DNA of 39,710 nt, from positions 1 through 39,710 of the forward strand of contig NZ_BBJB01000024.1 of NCBI RefSeq assembly GCF_016584665.1, given 5' to 3'. Shown one piece after another: positions 31,879 to 39,710 of the stretch; position 1 is the stretch's first letter; each line of letters begins with the position of its first letter. The translations under genes and the position numbers were made by a program. Source of the stretch: Pseudanabaena sp. lw0831. Its GTDB lineage: Bacteria; Cyanobacteriota; Cyanobacteriia; Pseudanabaenales; Pseudanabaenaceae. The notes beneath the pieces were generated by a model that was not told where the DNA came from, did no database searches, and was given only the letters and a program-made list of their open reading frames with translations.

Positions 31879-33153
31879 TTAACCCATCGCTTCAAAAACT
31901 GAGACAAGACGATCAATATCAGCAGTGGAAGTGAGATAGTGAACTGAAGCTCTTAAGCAATCTGGATCGGGAAGCGCTCGGATTAAGATTTGATGTTCAG
32001 ATTCTAATTGTTTAGCAATTAATGAATGAGGCTTTTTCGCGATCGCACTTTTGGATAATTCTTGATTCACTTTAAAAGAAATTAGCCCCGATTCTGGTGG
32101 TAATTGCCTGATGCAATCAATATGGAGTAAAGCATCTAGTCTTTCCCATAAAATTTTGCTTAATTGGCAAATACGTTGATATCGTTGCAGTTGTGTCCCC
32201 CAGCTATTTGCGTGGGCGATCGCAATTCGCATTGCTTCATAAAGAGCATAGGTGGAGCTAGCCACCTCAAACTTTGCCCCATCTTGTCGCCATTGCACAA
32301 TTGGGTTGTGGCTAGTTGGATATTTCCCTGTGAGTCCTCGCCAACCGACAAATACTGGCTCGATCGCATCAAAAATTTCTGGACGAATATACAAAGCTCC
32401 CAATCCTAGGGGTGCACACCACCATTTATGGGTAGTAAATGCATAAAAATCCGCCTCAATCTCGCTGAGATTGAGCGGCAGCACTCCCACGGACTGCGCG
32501 GCATCAACGGCAACTAATACATTTTGATCGTGGCAAGCCTTAGCGATCGCCTTCAGTGGCACCACCTGTCCCGTATTCCAGCAAATATGGCTCAGCATCA
32601 CCATCCGAGTTTTAGGCTGCAAATGCTGTACTAACAGATCTACAACTGCCTCGCTATCTTTACCTTCAGCGCTACTATTGCGGGTATTGGTCAAGGGGAA
32701 ATAGTCAATTTCGATGCCGAAGCGTTTTTGAATTTGGATTGCCCCCGCAATGATCCCAGGGTGCTCACAGTCTGATAGTAATAGGCGATCGCCATGTTGC
32801 CAATCCACGGCCCATAGGGCGATATTGCAGCCAACGGTTGTATTTTCGGTAAGTGTTATTGTCGTTGGACTGACTTGAAATTCTTGAGCGATCGCAACTT
32901 TAGTCGCGTCATATTCGGACATCATCCAATCCCCAGCGGCATTGGAGAAACATCCTAGCGCCTCGATATGGCAAAAATTTTTGGCGATCGCATCTAGAGA
33001 TGCCCCACACATCACCCCCTGTCCACCGTAATTAAAGTAAGTGCGATTTTCTAAAGCAGGAAAATGCGATCGATGCGTGAATAAATCCAGTTCGCGATCG
33101 CGCTCTAAGTTATCAGAATTTATACTCTCCGAAAGTGCTGCTGAAGAAATCAA
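31879..33153 (-). CDS. Class V aminotransferase-fold PLP enzyme
   Basis: The protein is 424 residues. It shows the cysteine desulfurase/class V fold: RTYFNYGGQGVMCGASLDAI, then TENTTVGCNIALWAVDW, LSHICWNTGQVVPLKAI, VDAAQSVGVLPLN with the cofactor-contacting Asp, and FTTHKWWCAPLGLGALY with the PLP lysine. There is no ATG near the N-terminus. A TTG at 33151-33153 has AGGAG six bases upstream, so I start there. An alternative TTG at 33159 is too close to that site. The substrate cannot be told (desulfurase, kynureninase-like and isopenicillin-epimerase-like enzymes share the fold). Confidence 0.87.
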   Translation of the reverse strand: MISSAALSESINSDNLERDRELDLFTHRSHFPALENRTYFNYGGQGVMCGASLDAIAKNFCHIEALGCFSNAAGDWMMSEYDATKVAIAQEFQVSPTTITLTENTTVGCNIALWAVDWQHGDRLLLSDCEHPGIIAGAIQIQKRFGIEIDYFPLTNTRNSSAEGKDSEAVVDLLVQHLQPKTRMVMLSHICWNTGQVVPLKAIAKACHDQNVLVAVDAAQSVGVLPLNLSEIEADFYAFTTHKWWCAPLGLGALYIRPEIFDAIEPVFVGWRGLTGKYPTSHNPIVQWRQDGAKFEVASSTYALYEAMRIAIAHANSWGTQLQRYQRICQLSKILWERLDALLHIDCIRQLPPESGLISFKVNQELSKSAIAKKPHSLIAKQLESEHQILIRALPDPDCLRASVHYLTSTADIDRLVSVFEAMG

Positions 33154-33226
33154 AACCAACTCCTAATCAAATATTCAGCTGTTCTTTATTCTATCGCGAC
33201 TTGCAACCAAGTAAAAATGCTAAACA

Positions 33227-33265
33227 GGTAAGGATAGTCGGCGCTTCGCGCCGACTATCCTTACC
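33227..33265 (-). repeat. Perfect 18-bp-arm palindrome, loop GCGAAGC on minus strand (family member 13)
   Basis: GGTAAGGATAGTCGGCGC and its complement flank TTC. It is in the divergent region between the aminotransferase and Uma2 genes. Confidence 0.6.
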
Positions 33266-33317
33266 ATAAATTGATCGTGACGCTAGAATATAAATGTTGT
33301 CTTTCAGTTACAACTCC

Positions 33318-33884
33318 ATGATTGCCACCATTCAACGCCGTTACAGTCTCGATGAATATCGTGCGATCGCCGATACCTCTGAAGAAAAATGGGAATATCA
33401 CGATGGAGAAATTATTGCGATGAGTGGTGGAACTGTTAAACATAGCCGTATTAGTCGGAATATTCTCAATCTTCTAGACAATAAGCTACAAAACACAAGC
33501 TTTGAAGCAATTAACAATGATTTACGGCTGTGGATTCCTGATTATCGGCGTGGCGTATACCCAGATGTGATGGTTTTTGATGGGGCATTACAATTTAATG
33601 GTGAGCGTGAGGATGAAGTTTTAAATCCGCTTTTAATTGTCGAAGTGCTTTCCCCATCAACTGAGGAATACGATCGCACTGATAAGTTTCGGATGTATCG
33701 TTCGATTCCGAGTTTCAGTGAATACCTATTAATTCGCCAAAATAAAATTTTTGTGGAACATTACAGTAAGCAAGCACAAGGCTGGACTTACAATGATTGT
33801 GATGGTTTAAATCAGTCGATTTTATTGAAGTCTCTGAATATTGAATTAGCGATCGCTGAAATCTATCGAGGCATTGAGTTTTAA
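33318..33884 (+). CDS. Uma2 family (PD-(D/E)XK) putative endonuclease
   Basis: This 188-residue protein has the Uma2/DUF820 pattern: YSLDEYRAIADTSEEKWEYH, DGEIIAMSGGTVKHSRISRN, then YPDVMVFDG and PLLIVEVLSPSTEEYDRTDK, with the acidic nuclease-core residues. These families are very numerous in filamentous cyanobacteria. Their true substrates are unproven. I start at the ATG at 33318 (MIATIQRR); the earlier ATG at 33294 adds eight atypical residues. Confidence 0.9.
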   Translation: MIATIQRRYSLDEYRAIADTSEEKWEYHDGEIIAMSGGTVKHSRISRNILNLLDNKLQNTSFEAINNDLRLWIPDYRRGVYPDVMVFDGALQFNGEREDEVLNPLLIVEVLSPSTEEYDRTDKFRMYRSIPSFSEYLLIRQNKIFVEHYSKQAQGWTYNDCDGLNQSILLKSLNIELAIAEIYRGIEF

Positions 33885-33933
33885 ATGTACATAGGGCATT
33901 ATCTTAGAGATCACTCTTGCAGGGAAAAAAGCA

Positions 33934-34146
33934 ATGATATCTAGTTTTAAACATTTGAGTGTGAAACCCATAGCCAAAAAATTAAGATTTTTGCCTTTTG
34001 CTCTTGTGGGGATTGCCGCATTTGCCTTCAACTCTAATCCCGACATGCATCCCTATCTGCAAATTTCCATAGCTTTACTCGAAGCAAAACTGGGAATCCT
34101 TGTAGTATATTTACTATCTAAAAAGATTTCCAAGACTGTAAGATAA
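33934..34146 (+). CDS. Small membrane protein, unknown
   Basis: This 70-residue protein has two hydrophobic stretches (FLPFALVGIAAFAF and SIALLEAKLGILVVYLL) between basic ends. AGGGAAAAAA precedes the ATG. I do not recognise a family. It is followed by the TM2-SHOCT gene in the same direction. Confidence 0.55.
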   Translation: MISSFKHLSVKPIAKKLRFLPFALVGIAAFAFNSNPDMHPYLQISIALLEAKLGILVVYLLSKKISKTVR

Positions 34147-34186
34147 GCCTGTATCTACATTAGTATCAGAAAAAAGAAAAAGGAAA

Positions 34187-34528
34187 ATGGTAATGAGGAC
34201 TAGAACTAATGCGATTCTTTGGTGCTTTTTCTTAGGGGCATTTGGAGCGCACAAATTTTATCTAGGACAATCTGGATGGGGAATAGTTTACCTATTATTT
34301 TGTTGGACAGGCATCCCATCTCTCGCCGCTTTTATTGAGTTTATTATGCTCCTTGTTATGGCTGATGCCGAATTTAATCTTAAGTTTAATGGCATGACAA
34401 ATCAAGCTAGTGCCTCGGTCAGAGACTCTACTGCTGCACTTGGCGATCTCAAAAGACTTTACGATGATGGCATCATCACTGCTGAAGAGTACGAAGAGAA
34501 ACGAAAAAAGCTACTTAAAAATATCTAG
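34187..34528 (+). CDS. TM2 domain protein with C-terminal SHOCT motif
   Basis: This 113-residue protein has a TM2 domain (NAILWCFFLGAFGAHKFYLG, then GWGIVYLLFCWTGIPSLAAF) and a cytosolic SHOCT tail (LKRLYDDGIITAEEYEEKRK). SHOCT motifs occur at protein termini and may mediate oligomerisation. AAGG lies just before the first ATG. The ATG at 34193 has better spacing to the same site. Confidence 0.88.
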   Translation: MVMRTRTNAILWCFFLGAFGAHKFYLGQSGWGIVYLLFCWTGIPSLAAFIEFIMLLVMADAEFNLKFNGMTNQASASVRDSTAALGDLKRLYDDGIITAEEYEEKRKKLLKNI

Positions 34529-34605
34529 CGATTAGTGTAGCTGTTAATAAATGAGCTTGATAGCTAAAAGCTAATCCCCAATACACCAGTATCACTTTAA
34601 TCACT

Positions 34606-35310
34606 ATGTCTCAACCTTCATGGTTTGATCAAACGCCAATATGGGTTTGGTGGTCTTTTTTCCCCGCATTGGGTGGTGGGGCGATCGCCTATGCTGGTGT
34701 AAAGTCTGGCTCTAATATTTGGATCGGCGTTGGCGCTGGCTTTGTGGCTGCGGCAATTATTCTGTCTCCTATTTCTGATACTGCGACAGTTGCGATCTGG
34801 ATCGCCCAAATTGCTACAGCCTTTGCACTGAAGCGTGAATACTTAACGAAGACTTATCCCAAAGATTTACCATTGCCTGAAGATCATAAATTATTTCAGG
34901 CGATCGCAGCTAATCGCCCCAAGATTGAGATCAATAGCTGCTCCAAGAATGACTTAGTTAACGTTTTGGGCTTACCGATCGTTTATGCCAATGATATTGA
35001 CTCCTTGCGTGCTGAAGGGCATATTTTCACTAGTCTTGAAGAACTTCACGACATTCTCGAAATCCCTAACGCTACTCTCCAAAAAATTGAACCAATGGTC
35101 ACTTTTAGCTATGACTATCGCCAAGAGTCAGGCTATTCGTGGAAGCGGATTAACTCCATGACTGCTGATGAATTGATCGCAATTGGAATGGAACCTAAAG
35201 TCGCGATCGCGATCGCTGAAGAGCGGAAACAACGTGGCGAATTTAAGTCAATTATGGATATCAAAAAACGTACTGGAATCCCTTTTAGCGCGTATCGACA
35301 ACTCACTTAA
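34606..35310 (+). CDS. Membrane protein with helix-hairpin-helix domains (ComEA-like)
   Basis: This 234-residue protein has two to three N-terminal hydrophobic helices (WVWWSFFPALGGGAIAYAGV; IWIGVGAGFVAAAIILSPIS). Helix-hairpin-helix units follow in the soluble half: EINSCSKNDLVNVLGLPIVY and INSMTADELIAIGMEPKVAI with RGEFKSIMDIKKRTGI. The pattern is like ComEA-type DNA-binding HhH repeats, so nucleic-acid binding at the membrane is a possibility. It could equally be a structural module. Confidence 0.75.
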   Translation: MSQPSWFDQTPIWVWWSFFPALGGGAIAYAGVKSGSNIWIGVGAGFVAAAIILSPISDTATVAIWIAQIATAFALKREYLTKTYPKDLPLPEDHKLFQAIAANRPKIEINSCSKNDLVNVLGLPIVYANDIDSLRAEGHIFTSLEELHDILEIPNATLQKIEPMVTFSYDYRQESGYSWKRINSMTADELIAIGMEPKVAIAIAEERKQRGEFKSIMDIKKRTGIPFSAYRQLT

Positions 35311-35359
35311 ATAGGTTAGGCACGGCGCTTTGCACCACGTCAATTGTTAGAGGGTTAAT

Positions 35360-36556
35360 ATGCTAATTTTTAGAGCAACGCTAAAAGACAATTTAGCCAA
35401 ACATCAACTATGGCTAGAGAGTCATGGCGAGCAGGGGCAAAGATTTAGTGCGGCTGGAGCTAACTTTGAGAAAGCCGATCTCAGTGGCGCTAATCTGCGT
35501 AAAGCTAACCTCAGTGGCACTAATCTCAGTGAAGTTAATCTCAGCAATGCTAATCTCAGTGAGGCAACTTTATTTGGAGTAAAACTGAGTGGTGCAAATC
35601 TCAATGCTGCTAATCTCAGCGGTGCATCGCTTAGTGGTGCTGAACTTCAAAATGCAACGCTCCAGAATGCAGATTTGACGGAAGTACTTCTTTGTGAAGC
35701 AAATCTAGGTAACGCGAATCTCAGCAATGCTAACTTACACAAAGCCAATCTCAGCCTTGGTATCCCAGAGTTTGTTAAAGCAAAAAACATCCAAGCTCTC
35801 TTGTCAGGAAGTGCTACTCCTTTTGTAAATATCAACCAAACGAATCTAAAAGAGGCAAATCTGAGTGGCGCTAATCTCAGTGAAGCAAATCTTGATTTTG
35901 CAAATCTTTTTGAAGCAAATCTTAGTGGTGCGAATTTACAAAAGGCAAAACTATTTGAGGTAAATCTCAGTAGAGCTAATCTTTCTAATGCAATTCTTAA
36001 GGGCGCGGATCTATTTCGAGCAAAGGCTCTAGGAACTGACTTTAGTTCTGCAAATCTCACTGATGCTTGTATTGAAGAATGGATGATCGATCGCGATACT
36101 AAGTTGGATGATGTGATCTGTGATTCCATCTATTTAAAGCATCTTCTTAGAAGTTTGCCTGATTATATTCTCAGGAAATATAGCGATCGCCGTCCGTTTA
36201 ATCCCAAGGCAAAATTTGATCAAGGTGATTTTGCGAAATTGCTTAGTAAGGGAAATACAGGTTCAGAATTGGAGAAGTATGGCTCAGAGATCCTCCAAGA
36301 GCATATTCTTCTTGAGGAACTACATCAAATTTTTGAGCAGTTGTCTGAACAATATTCACAACGATACGCTGATGCATCGGAAAGCGATCGCCAAATAATT
36401 CTTAAATTAGAAATTCGCTATCAGGCTAAAGAAGATTTGGCATTTAGAGAGCGTTTATTGGAAGCAATCAATTCGCCCAGTCAACTATTAAATGATCTAT
36501 TACAAAATAATTCTTTTGTAAATTTATCTCCAGAAACTCTAGTAAATTTTTTGTAG
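35360..36556 (+). CDS. Pentapeptide-repeat protein with C-terminal helical domain
   Basis: The protein is 398 residues. Residues 30-130 and 155-230 are A(N/D)LSG-type pentapeptide repeats (SGANLRKANLSGTNLSEVNL) that form a right-handed quadrilateral beta helix, separated by a short insertion (IPEFVKAKNIQALLSGS). The last 150 residues are charged and helical (DFAKLLSKGNTGSELEKYGS, then HQIFEQLSEQYSQRY). The role is unknown. The repeat tract is also open in other frames because of its regularity. Confidence 0.88.
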   Translation: MLIFRATLKDNLAKHQLWLESHGEQGQRFSAAGANFEKADLSGANLRKANLSGTNLSEVNLSNANLSEATLFGVKLSGANLNAANLSGASLSGAELQNATLQNADLTEVLLCEANLGNANLSNANLHKANLSLGIPEFVKAKNIQALLSGSATPFVNINQTNLKEANLSGANLSEANLDFANLFEANLSGANLQKAKLFEVNLSRANLSNAILKGADLFRAKALGTDFSSANLTDACIEEWMIDRDTKLDDVICDSIYLKHLLRSLPDYILRKYSDRRPFNPKAKFDQGDFAKLLSKGNTGSELEKYGSEILQEHILLEELHQIFEQLSEQYSQRYADASESDRQIILKLEIRYQAKEDLAFRERLLEAINSPSQLLNDLLQNNSFVNLSPETLVNFL

Positions 36557-36559
36557 AAA

Positions 36560-36606
36560 CAACAAAAAGAAATGGCGGCGCGTTGCGCCGCCATTTCTTT
36601 TTGTTG
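36560..36606 (+). terminator. Perfect 22-bp-arm palindrome, loop GTT (family member 14)
   Basis: CAACAAAAAGAAATGGCGGC...GC and its complement flank GTT, four bases after the pentapeptide-repeat gene stop. The core GCGTTGC is a one-base variant of GCGAAGC on the other strand. Confidence 0.65.
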
Positions 36607-36643
36607 GTGATATCCTAACTATATTTATAAAGACTTAACTAGA

Positions 36644-37984
36644 ATGGCAACTTGGCAAGCAATACTGTCGCTGGTTACCTTTATCAGCGTGATCGTTCTA
36701 CTAATTACTGAATGGCTGCATTTTACGATCGCTGCTTTTCTGGGTGCGCTCATTCTGATCGTAGCTAATGTAATGACCATGCCCGAAGCCCTTGCCTACA
36801 TTGGCAAAAGTCATGGCACATTAGGACTTTTCTTCGGTGTGATGGTGATGGTACGCGCCTTTCAACCAACTAAAGTCTTTGAATATCTTGCCACCCAGAT
36901 GGTAATCCTCGCCAAAGGAAGAGGCGATCGCTTGCTATTAGGGATAGTTGCTATTACCACGCCAATCTGTGCAGTGTTACCCAATGCGACAACCGTGATG
37001 TTACTAGCACCGCTCATTCCGCCTATGGCTGAGGAAATCGGCGTAGATTTTGTGCCATTGCTAATTTTGATGGTGTTTGTGGCAAATAGCTCAGGTTTGC
37101 TAACTATTGTTGGCGATCCTGCAACTTATATTGTCGGTGACGCGATCAATATGAGCTTTGTCGATTATTTGCTCAAACTAAGTCTTGGCGGGGCGCTAGC
37201 TGTTGGTGTGATTGTGGCAATATTGCCATTTCTATTTCGTAAAATCTGGAATAAAAAGCTAGAAAACCTTGATCGCCTGCCTAGTCCCACGATCAATCAT
37301 CCCCGCACCTTGATCGTTGGCGCAATCATCACCGCCTTTGTGCTGCTATTTTTTGTGATTGGTGAATCCCTGCCGATTCCTGTACCGCCAGCAACCATCG
37401 CCTTACTAGGAGCCGCGCTAGCGCTGATGCTCTCGCACCACAGCAAAATTGACACTGTGCAAAATATTTTGCGAGATATCGATTGGAGTACTTTGATTTT
37501 CTTTATGTGCATCTTTGTCCTCATTGGCGGACTCGAAAAAACAGGGGTCATCAGTAGTATGTCAGGAGTTCTTGCGGTGGTTTTAGGGAAAAATATTGCA
37601 CTTGGTTCGATTGTTCTGATCTTTTTTGTAGGATTAATCTCCAGTGTTGTACCGAATATCCCCCTCGTAGTAGCGATGGTTCCCTTACTCAAGCAGTATG
37701 TGGTTAATGTCGGCTTAGCTGGCTCTGAGGTTCTCTCACCCGACTTTTCAGGACAGTTCCCAGAGATCGTATTACCTCTGTTTTACGCAATGATGTATGG
37801 AGCAACCCTTGGCGGCAATGGAACTTTAGTAGGAGCTTCGGCAAATATTGTCGCCGCAGGTGTCGCTGAACAGCATGGGCGAAGAATTTCATTTAAGACA
37901 TTTTTGCGTTATGGCATTCCTGTAATGATCTTGCAGCTTGTGGTTGCTGCTATATATGTCACCTTGCGATTTTTAATTTTTTGA
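36644..37984 (+). CDS. ArsB/NhaD-type (SLC13-like) permease
   Basis: This 446-residue protein has about ten to eleven membrane helices. Family patterns are EWLHFTIAAFLGALILIV, ICAVLPNATTVMLLAPLIPP, VANSSGLLTIVGDPATYIVG, IDWSTLIFFMCIFVLIGGLE, and GGNGTLVGASANIVAAGVAE near the C-terminus. These duplicated N-A-T and NGT/GDP motifs belong to the ion transporter superfamily containing ArsB and NhaD and P-protein. Substrate (arsenite, Na+/H+ or an organic anion) cannot be told. It is a single gene with its own upstream spacer. Confidence 0.88.
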   Translation: MATWQAILSLVTFISVIVLLITEWLHFTIAAFLGALILIVANVMTMPEALAYIGKSHGTLGLFFGVMVMVRAFQPTKVFEYLATQMVILAKGRGDRLLLGIVAITTPICAVLPNATTVMLLAPLIPPMAEEIGVDFVPLLILMVFVANSSGLLTIVGDPATYIVGDAINMSFVDYLLKLSLGGALAVGVIVAILPFLFRKIWNKKLENLDRLPSPTINHPRTLIVGAIITAFVLLFFVIGESLPIPVPPATIALLGAALALMLSHHSKIDTVQNILRDIDWSTLIFFMCIFVLIGGLEKTGVISSMSGVLAVVLGKNIALGSIVLIFFVGLISSVVPNIPLVVAMVPLLKQYVVNVGLAGSEVLSPDFSGQFPEIVLPLFYAMMYGATLGGNGTLVGASANIVAAGVAEQHGRRISFKTFLRYGIPVMILQLVVAAIYVTLRFLIF

Positions 37985-38239
37985 TAATCTTTTCTCATCC
38001 AAAGAATTACATCGCTTTTCGCACATAGCTAAACAAGTAGTAAGGTGGCAATGCCCACCACTTCTTACTCAAAAGAATTACAGCGCTTTGCGTACATGGT
38101 TAAACTAGATTGGATTGACAAGCTACTAAGGCAGTAATATTAACTAATATTAAGGAAATCCGCAAAATTCGCTTAGAACAAGTTAAGCGGTTTAAAAATG
38201 ATTTATAGGCTATTTCGCAAAACATAGAAAAGTAAACTA
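37985..38239. other. Upstream region of gltD with direct repeats and a hairpin
   Basis: AAAGAATTACATCGCTTTTC (38001 on) and AAAAGAATTACAGCGCTTTG (38071 on) are imperfect direct repeats of about 34 bp, each continuing to CTAAAC/TTAAAC. Between them, GTAAGGTGGCAATGCCCACC... forms a hairpin. No NtcA site (GTA-N8-TAC) was seen in this stretch. Confidence 0.45.
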
Positions 38240-39710
38240 ATGGGAAAACCGACAGGATTTATTGAGTACCTCCGCGAAGCACCGACGGAAATACCACCAA
38301 GCGATCGCATCAAAAACTGGGATGAATTTCATGTCCATATGCCCGATGAAAATCTTCGCACACAGGGCGCTAGATGCATGGACTGTGGTACGCCCTTTTG
38401 CCATACAGGCAATCTAATCAGTGGCATGGCAAGCGGCTGTCCAGTCAATAACCTGATTCCCGAATGGAACGATTTGGTATATCGCGGACTTTGGCGCGAA
38501 GCACTTGATCGTCTGCATAAAACTAATAATTTCCCAGAATTTACAGGTCGAGTTTGTCCCGCACCTTGCGAAGGTTCATGTGTATTGGGGATTACAAATC
38601 CGCCTGTGACGATTAAGAATATCGAATATTCGATCATTGACAAGGGCTGGGAAGAAGGCTGGATCGTCCCCGAACCTCCAGCTAAACGTACTGGTAAGAA
38701 AGTTGCAGTAATTGGTTCTGGTCCCGCAGGATTGAGTGCCGCCGCCCAGCTAAATAAAGCAGGGCATTGGGTAACAGTCTATGAACGTGCCGATCGCCCA
38801 GGGGGATTGCTAATGTATGGCATTCCCAACATGAAGTTGGACAAGCAGAAAGTGGTATTGCGCCGATTGGATATCCTAGAGAAAGAAGGCGTGAAATTCA
38901 TTTGCAATACCGAAATTGGCAAAGATATGCCTGCGGAAGATTTGCTGAAAGAATTTGATGCTGTCGTAATTTGTACTGGTGCAACGAAGCCCCGTGATTT
39001 AAGTATCGAAGGACGGGAACTTAAAGGGCTTCATTTTGCCATGGAATTTTTGACAGCAAATACTAAGGCAGTTATTGACGGTAAGTCAGGGGATGACTTT
39101 ATTTCTGCACAGGGTAAGGATGTCGTGATTATAGGCGGTGGTGACACGGGAACCGACTGCGTAGGCACATCGATCCGCCATGGCTGTAATAGTGTCGTCC
39201 AGCTAGAAATCATGCCCAAACCACCAGAAACCCGTGCAAAAGATAATCCTTGGCCAGAATGGCCCAAAGTCTACAAGATGGACTATGGACAAGAGGAGGC
39301 AAGTGCAAAGTTTGGTGACGATCCCAGAGCTTATATCACCACAGCAACTAAGATCGAGGGAGACGAAAACGGTCAGGTTAAGGCTGTCCATACAGTACAA
39401 GTGCAATGGGAACGAAATGACAAGGGTCAGTTCATTCCTAAGCAAGTGGCTGGTACTGAAAAGGTAATTCCTGCTCAGATCATCCTATTAGCGATGGGTT
39501 TCCTTGGCCCAGAGCAACCACTGCTTGATTCTTTGGGTGTGGAGCGCGATCCTCGTAGTAATGTCAAAGCTAATCATGGTCAATTCACCACCAGTCTTCC
39601 CAGTGTTTTTGCGGCGGGAGACTGTCGCCGTGGTCAAAGCCTAATCGTCTGGGCGATTAATGAAGGTCGTGGCGCTGCGCGTGAATGCGATCGCTATCTT
39701 ATGGGTGACA
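38240..39710 (+). CDS. gltD: Glutamate synthase (NADPH) small subunit, runs off window end
   Basis: The first 490 codons are visible. Iron-sulfur cysteines are in [19 protein letters not shown] and CPAPCEGSC. An FAD-binding motif follows ([20 protein letters not shown]), then a second nucleotide-binding motif for NADPH ([13 protein letters not shown]). [20 protein letters not shown] is the usual end segment before the C-terminal helix. The protein passes electrons from NADPH to the GltB large subunit to make glutamate from glutamine and 2-oxoglutarate. gltB is not in the window. The start is the ATG at 38240 ([20 protein letters not shown]). Confidence 0.95.
   Translation, partial: MGKPTGFIEYLREAPTEIPPSDRIKNWDEFHVHMPDENLRTQGARCMDCGTPFCHTGNLISGMASGCPVNNLIPEWNDLVYRGLWREALDRLHKTNNFPEFTGRVCPAPCEGSCVLGITNPPVTIKNIEYSIIDKGWEEGWIVPEPPAKRTGKKVAVIGSGPAGLSAAAQLNKAGHWVTVYERADRPGGLLMYGIPNMKLDKQKVVLRRLDILEKEGVKFICNTEIGKDMPAEDLLKEFDAVVICTGATKPRDLSIEGRELKGLHFAMEFLTANTKAVIDGKSGDDFISAQGKDVVIIGGGDTGTDCVGTSIRHGCNSVVQLEIMPKPPETRAKDNPWPEWPKVYKMDYGQEEASAKFGDDPRAYITTATKIEGDENGQVKAVHTVQVQWERNDKGQFIPKQVAGTEKVIPAQIILLAMGFLGPEQPLLDSLGVERDPRSNVKANHGQFTTSLPSVFAAGDCRRGQSLIVWAINEGRGAARECDRYLMGD

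Noticed and set aside
35311-35359. Degenerate palindrome (GGCACGGCGCTTTGCACC) before the pentapeptide-repeat gene
   Set aside because: Pairing is limited to a few bases around the core. It may be a decayed member of the family but cannot be supported as a feature.
35422-36129. Antisense frames through the pentapeptide-repeat gene
   Set aside because: Regular codon repetition keeps them open. They lack starts with ribosome sites and family motifs.
1-39710. tRNA, rRNA or CRISPR array
   Set aside because: No cloverleaf with TTCGANTC-type T arm, no rRNA core sequence and no regularly spaced direct repeats were seen. The intein-tail copies are too few and too widely spaced for a CRISPR array.

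Overview
The window is chromosomal DNA of a cyanobacterium, most likely a Pseudanabaena-like filament. The evidence is the very dense HIP1-type octamer GCGATCGC, a DnaE polymerase subunit that ends in an N-terminal split intein, and cyanobacterial families such as Ycf33/DUF751, DUF6464, DUF4337, the Alr4036-type PPOX flavoprotein and an FHA-containing penicillin-binding protein. The genus is an inference from gene style, not from a search.

Layout. 1-2300: the front half of a DDE transposase, purT, then a decayed short-chain dehydrogenase interrupted by an IS21-type remnant. 2462-2812: a DUF805 membrane protein. 2904-8748 (minus strand): an ECF sigma factor and anti-sigma pair, an MXKDX-repeat lipoprotein, a DM13 lipoprotein, a DipZ-like thioredoxin lipoprotein, CcdA, a cytochrome b membrane protein and a Tat-exported molybdopterin oxidoreductase. 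Together they look like an envelope redox-repair set. 8860-10864: a PPOX flavoprotein and a toxin-antitoxin cluster (DUF433, DUF2281, PIN, plus an orphan DUF2281-like gene). 11253-13827: a caspase/EF-hand/FGE fusion with a small EACC1-like partner, which resembles the caspase-based biological conflict systems. 14017-16913: a methyltransferase remnant, ExbB-like, rbfA, DUF6464, DUF751 and DUF4337. 17181-20435: a secreted TPR-CHAT protein.

20448-25701 is the most unusual part. dnaE-N (minus) ends in a 98-residue split-intein N half. About 100-130 bp from the 3' end of that intein recur three more times downstream in the same orientation, at about 22060, 21110 and 20448. Each interval between copies holds accessory genes: an Mrr endonuclease, a PIN/antitoxin pair, and a DUF4160/DUF2442 pair. 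By eye, identity to the dnaE copy falls with distance from dnaE (about 94, 92 and 87 percent). This looks like a stepwise cassette array built on the split-intein tail.

25880-39710: FHA-PBP1 and HU; a SpoIIE phosphatase, CPBP protease and class V aminotransferase; Uma2; small membrane proteins (including TM2-SHOCT); helix-hairpin-helix, pentapeptide-repeat and ArsB/NhaD-type permease genes; and gltD running off the edge.

Scattered throughout are at least 14 palindromes with unrelated arms. Nine share the loop heptamer GCGAAGC (or its complement), and most sit immediately after stop codons. Coordinates, translations and identities were read by eye, and no database search was run.
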